Shown here: in pieces, positions 36,781 through 47,612 of the stretch
Numbering within the stretch: the first letter of the stretch is position 1
How the letters are laid out: the number at the start of each line of letters is the position of its first letter
Assembly: GCF_019175385.1 (NCBI RefSeq)
Contig: NC_083346.1
Location: 55,147,821-55,211,820, forward strand
Length of the DNA stretch: 64,000 bases
Reading direction: 5' to 3'
Source: Lycium barbarum
Taxonomy: Eukaryota > Streptophyta > Magnoliopsida > Solanales > Solanaceae
Position numbers and translations under genes: made by a program
Notes under the pieces: generated by a model
Database searches by the model: none
The model's input: only the letters and a program-made list of their open reading frames with translations
Told to the model about the DNA's origin: nothing

Positions 36781-36816
36781 AACATTCGAGGACGAATGTT
36801 CTAAAGGGGGGGAGGA
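36781..36816 (+). other. Pre-PPT palindrome and polypurine tract of element D
   Basis: AACATTCG-AGGA-CGAATGTT (36781-36800), 8-bp perfect arms, is followed by the purine run AAAGGGGGGGAGGA up to the 3' LTR. Confidence 0.9.
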
Positions 36817-39455
36817 TGTTATAGCCCGTAATTTGTACGTTCAGATATTTCAAGGTAGTCGTGGTACGTTGAAGGCAAGACCATTTTCCAAAACTATTTT
36901 AGTGTGCAAGTTGTTTGTGAATATTATTTATGAATACTATTGGTATGAAAATATTGAGAAAGGCTAAGGGTAAAAGGGAAATTCACAAGATGGCTCATGG
37001 AAATAATGAGGAAGGCTGAGGGCAAATTTTGAATTAGGAAAATAATTTTCATGAATTACAAAAAAAAAAAAAAATGGGCTTGAAATAAAATGGCCATGTG
37101 GCCGTCCAAGTTATAGTGGGCCTTGGCCCATATGGAAGTTTAAAATAAATGGCCCAAAAGATGATAAGTATATCATCTTATTCATCTTCAACATTTGGGA
37201 AGATTCAAGAAGCTTAGAGAAAAAGAAAGAAAAAGAAAGAAGAGGAGCTAGGTTCGGCCATGGCAAGAAAATTTAGTGCCATGGAAATTCATTAGGAAAA
37301 ATTGTTTTCTCCTAGTGTTCCAAGCAATTGGAAGGTCCTTATTAACATGAAGGAGTTGTTGGAGTAATTAAATCATTCATTTGTGCAAAACATGCCCCTA
37401 TCCAAGTAAAGAGATAAGGGGAAAAAGGTATGTCTTCAACCTTCTCTTACATGTTTTATGGACGATTTGTGAGTATTGTAGAAGGTACAAACGGATGAAA
37501 TTCATGAAACATGAATATGGTGGTTGTGGCCGAATATAGAGTAATGTTGTATAGATATGATGAGTTGATTTTATTTAGTATTTTGATTGTTGTTGTTGAG
37601 GATTCCATAATAAAAATGAAGATTTGATGGCTTGAAATGAAGTTGTAATTGTTGTGGGAGTGTTGAAGAAATTAATTTGACATTAGTATAGTTTCTTTTC
37701 ATTATAGGAATGATGTTGTTAATGCATAGACTATTATTATAGTTCATGAATTTGGAAAGAAAGAATGTGTATGTAGTAAATATACTTCATGAATATTGGA
37801 AATGAGACATGTGTTGGAAGATTGTAAGTTGGGTTGTTGTAATTGAATTTGAAAGAAGGAGGTGTGTTGTTATGGTTCTTGTTGCTTTTGGAAGGTTTCG
37901 GGTGAAATGGCATATTGGCAAGATTATTTTGAATATTGCATGACTTGTGTGAAGTATTTTTGAATTGTGTTGTGAGGTCTTGGGCAAGTATTTGAATGTG
38001 TAAGCATTGATGTTGGCTTAATTTCATGTGATTGAATTGAGTATAAATGAAGTGCCGTTGAATTGTGTGGTAAGAGTTGTTAATGTTAGAATGTATTTCG
38101 AAATAATTGTTGAAGTTGATAGTATGATTGTTGGCATTATTGTTGATGATTTGGCCAAGTTAAATTCTCTGATTGTTATTGATAAATTGGCCGAGTTAGA
38201 TTCTCGGGGATGGTGTATTTACAGGGGAAATGCTGTCGAAATTTCGGTAGAATATAAGTGAACTCATTTGGAATACTAAGACAAGTATATGTCGATGAGT
38301 CTAATGATTATGTAAAATATTCTTGAATGTAGACAAGCATGTTTGGGACAAATAAGCGTAGCTAATAAGGCGTGGCACAGGCATGTAAGGCTTACTCTTT
38401 CTTTCTTTTGGCATGATCCCTATGAAACGAGTATATGATGTATATGTATGATTTCAAAGAGATTCCTATTTTTAGAGCCACTAGGATGGCTAACGTTCTT
38501 GATTTCCATAAGCTGTTTCATATGGCTTTGATACGTATCCATGGTTTCCAAAGTTCTATTGGATATGCTTCCGAACGTGTCTACGATTCTTATTTGCCTA
38601 TTGATATGAGCATACTTAGTATGGTTGAGGTTATGGCCTGATTGGACAATGAGCCAGGTATAAGAGTTCATGTCCTTAAAATTGTTCTGTAAGTATTAAT
38701 GTTTCTAACTTTTGCATACAGTCTTGGATCGGGCCGAACGTTCCTCGGCAGTAATATATTATAATTATGGATCGGGCTGGACGTTCCGCAGCAATATATT
38801 TATGGATCGGGCTGCACGTTCCGCAGCAATATATTGTATGGATCGGGCTGCACGTTCCGCAGCAATACACTGTTTGATGTTCTATGAGTATGCATGCATG
38901 AATCTGTTATATGTATATATGATATATGGTGTCGGCATATTGACTTGATCCATAATGATATTCGAAAGGTACTTAACATGATTGTTGCTTTTATGTTCCA
39001 AAAATGGCTTCTGAAACGTTTGAAGAAAGTTCTGTACTAAAACGTCCATAACTTTTTCATACGAACTCCGATTGACTTGAAACGTGTTTACGAACCTCAA
39101 GTGTCGGTTTATGTACTTACCTATCGAGTCTTGATTTGTGTGCATATGGTTTCTCACTACTTTGTTCGTGCAAGCTCAATATGTCTATTCACCGAGTCCC
39201 GGGCCAGGTATGTTATCGTGCGCAATCCTCTGCATTGTTCACCGAGTCCGTTAATGGGCCGGGTACGGTATATGATGATATGAGGATGATGATTATGTGT
39301 TATGGCGGCCAGGAGGGCATATGATGATTTGATCCATCTTTATTTGATTTAAAAAGTCTAAGAAGATTATGTGTGCACTAAGAGTCTGAGGTTTCGCTCG
39401 GCCCTAAGTAAGGGTCGGGTGCCCGTCACACCCTGATCAAGATTAGGGTGTGACA
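36817..39455 (+). mobile_element. 3' LTR of element D, with an internal deletion
   Basis: This LTR is 2639 bp against 3376 bp for the 5' copy. After ~39334 it jumps to the part matching 33135, losing about 740 bp that hold the GGGCCGGGTACGG repeats, the TA run and the conserved hairpin. The repeat array is at 38726-38870. Both ends are intact. Confidence 0.9.
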
Positions 39456-39998
39456 CTATATCTTTGGTTGGCTATCAAGTATAGGGCTGGAATTTTCTCA
39501 TGCAGTAACTGCACATAGCTGCTCTGTAATCTGACTATCATTAACTTGCATAATTCTGAAAGAATTTCTAGTTTGACATATAAATCTTGGGCCTTGACTC
39601 TAGGGCTTTAAATCTTTGGCTTGCGTATAATTTGTAAGGCTCAATATATCAAAGGCTAAGCTTGCTCTTCTTTCTGAATTTCATCGCGTTCTTCTGAGAT
39701 GGTACTCCTCAGAGTACATAGTCTGATATAGGTAGGGGACTCTTGTCGGTTTTGGGAATCCTAGATCCTCCTACTACTTGCTATTAATAATAAATAAATT
39801 TGGTCCAAGCGTTGTATATATTCATCTGACTACCAAAATAATGATCTCAATAAGCGTTACGGGTCGTCTCGGTTACCTTTGAAATCCGGCACGCAAACTT
39901 ATGGCGTATCCTTAAGTATTTCATGGTATGCTCAGCTTAAGCAAAACTTTTCTAGAGTACTCTAAATCTCTCTAGAGTGAGCTATAATATGCGCTTCC
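39456..39998 (-). mobile_element. Element E internal region, second piece
   Basis: Bases 39456-39460 (CTATA) are the right target duplication of D. The rest is non-coding DNA of E, up to the point where element C is inserted. Its last 5 bp, CTTCC (39994-39998), should be the left target duplication of C. I see no gene. Confidence 0.6.
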
Positions 39999-40504
39999 TG
40001 TCACGACCTAACCCCATGGGCCATGACTAGTGCCCGAACTGGACACTCATATACATACCTACTTGATATAGTCAAACTGAATCTATGAAAAATATGGAAA
40101 CTTGCAAAAGAACCCTAAAGGTTCATAACGTCATCATATGTATATATCCAGATAAACTTTCTCCTGAGGAGTCTCAACTAATCAAATCATAAAATGATAC
40201 GCAAGACGACAAGGCTGCCACTACATACGAACATATCCATAGAACATCGTATAGACACCGCTGAACAAAACTTATACACAACCCACACATATGTCTACAG
40301 ACCTCTAAGAGTATCGATAGCGAAATATGACGGGTCAGGGCCCCGCCGTACCCCTGGAAAAACATATACATATACATCATATGATCTGTACCAAAAGTCT
40401 ACGCTCCGGAACAACGAAGCTCTCCAAGACAGCTGACTGGAAATCCTAGGCTGGGGGATCACCGAATCGAGTGTCTGTACCTGCAGGCATAAAATGCAGC
40501 CCCC

Positions 40505-40548
<44 letters not shown>

Positions 40549-41093
40549 AAGAAAGGGGGTCAGTACGGAATATGTACTGAGTATATAAAGCATGAAATAC
40601 AATAAAGAGGATCAGAACTGAAATAGAGATTACCATAAACAAGTATGACTTCTAAAATATCAATACACTTGCCTTATTCAATGAAAATCATGCATATCAA
40701 TATCGTATGTCACGAGCAGAGTACTGAGCAACCATATGCAAACTAAGTCATATCTGAGACTCAATAGAATAATCAAAATGAACCGTCATGATAATCAAGA
40801 CTATAGTCATATCAAGTATCCTTCAAACGTCACTATGGATTATATCGAAATAGAACTTCTGGAATCATAGACACGTATCAAGACATAGTAAAATAAGTTC
40901 TGGGAATCAAGTACATTAGCCATTCTAGTGTCTTTAAGAATAGGAGCTTTTTTTTAAGTCACATATACGTCGTCTATTTGTTTCATAAAGATCATGCCAA
41001 AAAGAAGGAAGGGTTAGCTTTACATACCTTTAACGCTTATCCATAACAAAATACGTAATATGCTGTCCGAAGTGTCTCAACCTATATTAAGAC
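39999..41093 (-). mobile_element. Element C 3' LTR, left part
   Basis: The LTR's 3' end is at 39999 (TGTCACGACC on the plus strand). It aligns well with the C 5' LTR at 57894-58952 but lacks ~100 bp near 40710. It carries a 42-base C run (40506-40547) in the conserved hairpin and AGGTATGTAAAGC (41016-41029). Element A interrupts it at 41094. Confidence 0.88.
40506..40547. repeat. C42 homopolymer in the C 3' LTR
   Basis: This is an expanded C run at the spot where related LTRs have about five C as one arm of a hairpin. The paired LTR has C25 (58384-58408). The exact length is likely to be unreliable in any assembly. Confidence 0.9.
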
Positions 41094-43971
41094 TGTTATA
41101 TCCCATATTTTGCATATTCGGAAAATTTGAAATAATTGTGACTAGTAAGAGATAAGGCAATATTTTGATCCTACTTAATATATAATTTGTTCATGGAAAA
41201 ATATTGATGCGGAAATATTGAGGAAGGCTAAGGGCAAAATTGGAATTTTGGAAACTAGTTTCATGAATTACAAAATATTAACCAAAAGTAATTGGGCTAG
41301 GAAAAATCAAAAAAACAAAGAGGCCCAATGTGTGTGGTCGGCCATAGGGGCATGGCCCAAGACCATGTGAAAAAAATTAAATGGACCAAATAAATAGAGA
41401 GGGCCATGTCATTTTATCCTTTCATCTTAAAGAACTTTCAAGAAAAGAGTTGAGAGCACAAAAAAAAAGGGCCATTCGGCCGAAAAAAAAAGAAAGAAAA
41501 AATTGGAAGCCTTCCATCTTTGATCCAAAATTCATCTCTTCTTGAATTCTTACTAATTTCAAGACCCTCTTCAACGTGGTATAATTATTAGAGCAAGAAA
41601 ATTACTTTTGTGACAAGTGCAAAAATTCTATTCAAGTGGAAAATTGAGGAAGAAGGTAAGAATTTCTATTATTTTACATGTTATGGAAGATTTATATATG
41701 TTGTAGTGAGTAGAATTGAAAGAAAATCATAGAAATGTTATGTGTTGTGTGTGGGCCGTGTGGGTGTGTTGTGTGTGTGTGGCCGTGTGGTGTTATTGGG
41801 TGGAGGAAGATGAATTAATTTTATGTAGTATGTTAGTTGTGTTGTTGTGAACTCTATGATGCCAATGAAAGACTAATGGTTCAAGTTGGCATGGAAATTG
41901 GTTGTAGGTTGTTGTAGGAAATTATGTGATTTTAATATGGTTTTATGTAATTGTGGAAATAGAGTTGCTAAAGTGTGCATTGTTGTTGTAGTTTGTGAAT
42001 TTGGAAGAAGAAAATGCGACGTTGTAGTTTTGTTGCATTTGTGGGGATTTCGGGTGGAGTATGGTGTTGGTGGAATTATTTGAATATTGTATAGATTGTT
42101 TGAAATGTTCTTGAATTGTGTTTGAATCTCGGATTAGAAATGAATATGTGAGCATTGATATTGGCTTGAATGTACGTAGTTTAATTGAATGTGATAAACT
42201 ACGTAGAAGAGAAGGTTACTAATGTTCGAATGCCATTTAAATTGATTCTTGATGTTACTAGTGTGGTTGTTGGTATTGTTGGTATGGTTGTTGATGAATT
42301 TGGCCGAGTTAAATTCTCGGGGATATTAAATTTACAGGGGAGATGCTGCCGAAATTTCTGTAGACAAGTACTAGTTAGAATTGGATTTTTAAGTACTTGT
42401 AGCTAATGTTTGGTAATTGATAACTTTATTGTAGATATTGGGGAGCCCGAGACTTGAGTCGGGATTTGGTTAGCGAGCGATCGAGGTATGTAAAGCCTAC
42501 CTTTCCTTCTTTTGGCATGACCTTTATGAAATGAACAAATAACGTATATGTATGTTTCTAAAGAAAATCCTATTCTTAGAGCCACTAGGATGGCTAATAT
42601 CTTTGACTTCCATAAGCTATTCCATATGGCTTGATACGTATTTATGATGTTCGAAGATTCTAGTTGTTGTGGTTCCGAATGTTGTTTGAAAGAAAATCGA
42701 GATGACTAAAGTCTTTGATGAATATTTTGATACGTAAATATGGTCCTAAAGCCTCCATTTGATTCGATCCATAATGTTATTCGAAAGTTACCTAATATGA
42801 ATGATACTTGAATTTCCAAATATGGCTTATGAAATGTTTTTAAAAGGTTCTGTACTTCAAAAGCTCGTAACTTTCGTATACTAATTCCGATTGACTCGAT
42901 ACTTGTTTCTGAGCTTTCTTATATCGGTATATATATTTATTCATCGAGTCTTGGAATCTATTTACTTATATGCATATGGTTTTCTCACTACTCCGCTCGT
43001 GCATACTACTACTACATCGTTCGCCGGGTCCCGGGCCTGTTATGTCTTCGTGCGCACTACGTTATATTCGGCAGTATGATGTGTTACGGTTCCCGAGACC
43101 CTCGCCATAGGGCCGGATACCGCTTATATACGGAGTTATGATGTCTTATGGCATACGATGTGTTCTGATGTTGTGATATGTTATGATGATACGATATGTT
43201 CGGGGATTGTACGGAGATTTGAAACCTTGTGGAGTATGATGTGTTATGGCGCCAGCGTCGGAGTGGCGACCACGTTCCTGAGCCCTATGCATGATTTATG
43301 TTTTCAGAAAAGGTTTTGATATACTACCTCTGTACCATTTTCCATACTCCTTATTTCAGTTATGATTTGGATTACTGTATTTCATGCTTTACATAGTCAG
43401 TACGTATTTCGTACTGACCCCCTTTTCTTCGGGGGACTGCGTTTCATGCCCGCAGGTACAGACGTTCGTTCTGGTGACCCGCCAGTGTAGGATCCATATT
43501 CCGCTATTTTGGAGTACTCCTTTGATCCGGAGCCCATATTTTTGGTACATATCATTCGTGGTACATATTTCTGTATATATGACTATTCGGGTTCGGCGGG
43601 GCCCTGTCCTGTCATATGTTTCTGTTATGGTTTGTAGAGGCATGTAGACATATATGTGGGTCATGGGCCGTATTTGTTCGATTATGTCTGTGACTTGTGC
43701 CTTAAGTGGTCCTGTTTGCTATTATGGCCAAAACGGCCCATATGTTTGTATATGTATGTATATTCGGGCGATGTGTATTCCGCCAGCCTGTCGGCTTTTG
43801 TATGATATTTCTGCTATAGGTGACCGCTTAAGATGACGTCTGTTCTCAGTATCCGTATAAATTCACATATGCTAAATGTGAATAAGTTATTAAAATGTCG
43901 ATCTGGTTAGTAAGTCTGTATGGGTGTCCAGTTAGGGCACTAGTCACGGCCCAAGGGGTTGGGTCGTGACA
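41094..43971 (+). mobile_element. 5' LTR of element A
   Basis: This 2878-bp LTR runs from TGTTATATCCC to GGGTCGTGACA. It holds the CCGAAATTTC(T/G)G motif (~42348), intron-like sites (41656 and 42434), AGGTATGTAAAGC (42484-42497), the conserved hairpins (43397-43462) and the terminal hairpin (43945-43970). Confidence 0.96.
41656..42434 (+). other. Intron-like segment in the A 5' LTR
   Basis: GAAG|GTAAGAAT (41656) and TATTGTAG|ATATTG (42434) bound 779 nt. The 3' LTR keeps both sites (49659 and 50436). Confidence 0.45.
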
Positions 43972-43975
43972 AAAG

Positions 43976-43987
43976 TGGTATCAGAGC
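43976..43987 (+). other. Primer-binding site of element A
   Basis: TGGTATCAGAGC, matching initiator tRNA-Met, lies 4 nt after the 5' LTR. Confidence 0.95.
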
Positions 43988-44174
43988 GGTTTGTCCTCGG
44001 AATGTCTACAGGCCGTGTCTAGTAGAGTCTTGTTTATCTGTGTGTTGAGCACCACATCTATAAACAGGAGGCTACAGGACATTTACGGTGTTACCTTTCT
44101 TTTGATCTTATATCGTGCGATAGAGCTGTGCTATTAGGATGATTTCTTTCTGATCGATTGCTATGTTTACAGTG

Positions 44175-45591
44175 ATGGCTCCGAAGAAGGCGACGGCGGC
44201 CCAGAAGGGTAAAGCAGTGGCAAGAGAGACCAGTCAGATACAGAGAGTCACTCGGGCTCGTGCTCAGACTATACCCGATATTGCACCTTAGTCAGAGGGT
44301 TCTGCTACACCCCCACCATTGGAGGAGCCTGGAGCAGCAGCCGCTGCCACCATGGATCAGGGGGCGGCTCCACCAGTAGCCCCAGAGGTTCCAGCACCCG
44401 AGCCTCCAGCTCCCCAGCCAGGGGGGAGGACAGGGCGATGAGGGATGCTGTGCAATTATTGACGAGATTGGTAGCAGGACAGGCTCGCAGACGCGGGCTA
44501 GGGGGCGATGATGTGGACAGACGTGACAGTTTGAGGGTCTGTGATTTCTTGACCTATAATCCCCCAGAGTTCTACGGGTCTAAGCCCGAGGAGGACCCCC
44601 AGGATTTCATTCGACAGATGCAGCGCACACTGAGACTGGTCAGGGCTTCTGAGACTGAGTCTGTCGAACTGGCTTCACATAGATTGCGGGACGTAGCGAT
44701 TAATTGGTACGAATCTTGGGAGCTGTACAGAGGCGAGGATGCTCCTCCAGCTGTGTGGGATGAGTTTACATCAGCTTTCCTCAGCCACTTTTTGCCTTCA
44801 GAGCTACGGCAGGCAAGAGTTGACAGATTTTTAAAGCTGAGGCAGAGAGGCGGGAGTGTCCGAGAGTACAGCTTAGAGTTTGATTCTCTGGCTAGATATG
44901 CGCCCGCCATTGTAGCTGACATGGCCGACAGGATGCACCGGTACGTGATGGGTTTGGATCATTACTTGGTTGATAGTTGTATGGCGATGGCATCGCAGAC
45001 AGGCATATGCGCAAGGAATGGAGGACCGGCACAGGGGGCGTCAGCCCGATAGAGACCGTTACAGGAGGCAGCCCAAGAGGGCTAGGTCAGCCGGTTATTC
45101 CGGGGAGTCTCGAGATGGGCAGCCTCAGCAGCAGTATAGCTGATATCCTCCTCAGTCAGGCCGGAGTGCACATTCACAGTCTACAGGCAGACGATTTGAT
45201 GGTGCAAGGCACTCAGGAGCAGGCCAGAGTTCCAGAGCCTCAGGTTCGCAGGTGAGCAGAGTTTCCAGCCAGGCGAGGCCACCTATGCCTCGATGTTCTT
45301 AGTGTTATCGAGCTACGCGTGCCTGTTTTTCTTGTGGCCGCCAGGGCCATATTATGAGAGATTGTCCGTTGGCGGGTGGTTCTGGTGGTGCAGCTCAGCC
45401 GACGGGATCAGCTGCTGGTTCATCTTCCACTCCTGGTGCTATGCGCCCCATGGGGCGGGGTACGTCAGCACCAGCAGGCCGTGGTAGAGGTCGTGGTGGA
45501 GTTTCTGATTCTAGCGGTCCCTCGAACCGCATATATGCTTTGGCCAGCCGACAGGATCAGGAGGCGTCGCCAAATGTAGTTACAGGTATAT
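44175..45591 (+). pseudogene. gag of element A (capsid and zinc knuckle), broken
   Basis: Gag forms the virus-like particle and binds RNA. The chosen start is ATG 44175, the first ATG after the leader that opens a basic, Ala/Pro-rich N terminus (MAPKKATAAQKGK). A TAG stops it at 44289. A G-run (~44421-44426) appears to have lost one base, and the frame continues at 44438. The retrotransposon gag domain is clear at 44550-44990 (DFLTYNPPEFYGSKPEEDP, then LRQARVDRFLKLRQRGGSV). Near 45000 the frame shifts back, with a TGA at 45141 and a TAG at 45300. A CX2CX4HX4C zinc knuckle (CFSCGRQGHIMRDC) lies at 45324-45365. The frame then runs on into protease, so the gag/protease boundary given here is arbitrary. 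Confidence 0.9.
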
Positions 45592-46063
45592 TATTTGTTT
45601 TCTCTCGAGCTGTATATGCATTGATCGACCCAGGTTCTACTTTATCATATATTTCTCCCCTTGTCGCTAGTAAAATTGGGATAACACCTAAACCGATAGA
45701 GCCGTTCGAGGTAGCTACACCGGTCGGGGATATTATAGCGTGGCAGGTATATAAGGATTGTTCTGTAACTATATGTGGCTTCGTTGCACCAAGGCCGATT
45801 TGGTAGAATTAGATATGACAGAATTCGATGTTATCATGGGCATGGATTGGTTAGCCTCTTGTTATGCTAATGTTGACTGTCAGAAAAAGGTAGTTCGTTT
45901 CCAGTTTCTAGGGGAACCAGTTATAGAATGGGCAGGAAATACAGCATCGCCGAGAGGTAAGTTTATTTCATACCTTAAGGCCAGGAAGATGATTCAGAAA
46001 GGGTATATTTATCATTTGGTTCGTGTGCATGATACTAAATCAGAAACACCTACTCTGCAGTAA
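45592..46063 (+). pseudogene. Aspartic protease of element A, broken
   Basis: Retroviral-type pepsin-like protease that cuts the gag-pol polyprotein. The active-site motif ALIDPGSTLSYIS has its catalytic Asp at 45627-45629. The frame changes near 45770, after which the conserved TEFDVIMGMDWL segment is read in another frame (45815-45850). The TAA at 46061-46063 ends this frame. About 120 bp later, before RT, a stretch just after VLPDTQ (around 46163) does not fit the family and looks like a short deletion (frame moves again by 46185). Confidence 0.88.
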
Positions 46064-46184
46064 GTTCCGGTTGTTAATGAATTTCCAGATGTATTTTCGG
46101 ATGAGCTTCCAGGTCTTCCACCTGAACGGGAGATCGAGTTCACGATAGATGTGCTGCCAGATACTCAGAATGAAACCTGCATAA

Positions 46185-47612
46185 TTGAAAGAATTGAAAG
46201 AGCAGGTGAAAGATCTATTAGAAAAAGGCTTCATCAGACCCAGTGCGTCACCTTGGGGAGCACCGGTATTGTTTGTAAGAAAGAAAGACGGGTCGCTGCG
46301 GATGTACATTGATTACAGACAGCTGAATAAGGTGACTATAAAGAATAAATATCCCCTCCCCCGGATTGATGATTTATTTGACCAGTTGTAGGGTGCTAAA
46401 TATTTTTCGAAGATAGATTTGCGCTCGGGCTATCATCAGGTGCGGGTACGAGAGGCAAATATTCCCAAGACCGCTTTCAGGACCCGATACGGGCATTATG
46501 AGTTCAGAGTGATGTCTTTTGGGCTGACCAACGCCCCAGCAGTGTTTATGGATTTGATGAATCGGGTATTCAGGCCGTTTCTAGACATGTTCGTGATTGT
46601 ATTTATTGATGACATTCTGGTTTATTCACGATCAGCCGAGGAGCATTCAGATCATCTGAGGACAGTACTTGGCACACTTCGGCAACAGAAATTATATGCT
46701 AAGGTCTCCAAGTGTGAATTCTAGTTAACCTCAGTGGCATTCTTGGGGCATATCGTCGGAGCAGATGGTATTCGGGTCGATACACAGAAGATCGAGGCTG
46801 TACAGAATTTTCCTAGGCCTACGACACCGACTGAGGTACGCAGTTTTCTGGGATTGGCCGGACATTACAGGAGATTTGTGGAGAATTTTGCTTCTATTGC
46901 AGCACCATTAACGAAACTAACTCAGAAGGCAGCAAAATTTCAGTGGACCGATGCTTGTGAATGCAGCTTCCAGTTGCTGAAGGAAAGGTTGATTACAGCT
47001 CCGGTTCTAACTCTTCCCGAGGGGCCAGATGGGTATGTTATCCATTGTGATGCTTCCGGTATTAGGATAGGTTGTGTACTAATGCAGCATGGTCGAGTTA
47101 TAGCCTATGCCTCCCGTCAGCTCAGGCCGCATGAGAGAAATTATCCTACTCATGATCTGGAACTAGCCGCGGTAATTCATGCTTTGAAGATATGGTGACA
47201 TTACTTATATGGGGTTCATGCTGATATTTATACGGATCACAAAAGCCTTCAGTACATTTTTAAACAAAAGGAGTTGAATTTGCAGCAAAGAAGATGGCTC
47301 GAATTATTGAAAGATTATGACGTCGACATTTTATATCATCCGGGAAAAGCCAATGTTGTAGCAGATGCACTTAGCCGCAAGTCTATGGGCAGTTTGACCG
47401 ACGTGCATCCAGAAAGGAAAGAATTAGTTCATGAGATTCATCAGCTAGCCAGTCTTGGAGTCCGTTTGGCCGATTCTGGAAATATTGGAGTTTTTGTCCG
47501 AGAAGTTGTTGAATCGTCTATCATGGAAGAAGTAAAACGACGCTAATACGAGGATCCTATTCTGGTACAGTTCAGAGATAATGCCCTTGATAAGGAAAAG
47601 ACCCAGTTCTAA
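46185..47612 (+). pseudogene. Reverse transcriptase and RNase H of element A, with five stops
   Basis: One frame is kept throughout and begins at the RT N terminus ([24 protein letters not shown]). RT copies the element RNA into DNA. The active-site FIDD is at 46602-46613, preceded by [11 protein letters not shown]. RNase H follows, with the HCDASG motif at ~47043 and [10 protein letters not shown] at ~47237. In-frame stops lie at 46389 (TAG), 46722 (TAG), 47196 (TGA), 47544 (TAA) and 47610 (TAA). From the surrounding family-conserved residues, the first four are each one transition away from Gln, Trp, Arg and Gln codons. The 47610 stop looks like Glu to stop. No long insertion or deletion is seen within this part. 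Confidence 0.93.

Larger units (their letters stand above)
33256..36816 (+). mobile_element. Element D internal region (non-coding)
   Basis: This is 3561 bp, purine-rich on the sense strand. The first ~100 nt match the leader of element A; the following ~2 kb matches element I. A 5S-like module lies at 34163-34272, a TA run at ~34480-34510 and a G run at ~35513-35523. Near the 3' end, ~36505-36600 aligns with the last part of pol. The open frames here (34466-34825, 35325-35717, 36018-36395) are on the antisense strand and have no domain. Confidence 0.8.
29880..39455 (+). mobile_element. Element D, complete non-autonomous LTR retrotransposon
   Basis: Element D is 9.6 kb: 5' LTR 29880-33255, PBS 33259-33270, internal 33256-36816, PPT before 36817, 3' LTR 36817-39455. 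Its flanks are CTAAA (29875-29879) and CTATA (39456-39460), a target duplication with one change. The LTRs look roughly 97% alike where both exist, but the 3' LTR lacks ~740 bp. There is no gag or intact pol; a 3' scrap of pol remains (~36505-36600). It carries a 5S rRNA-like module. It must have depended on proteins from a coding relative such as A. Confidence 0.9.

Noticed and set aside
40295..40642. Minus-strand frame with a long Gly run.
   Set aside because: The Gly run is the C42 tract read as GGG codons; the frame lies in an LTR.
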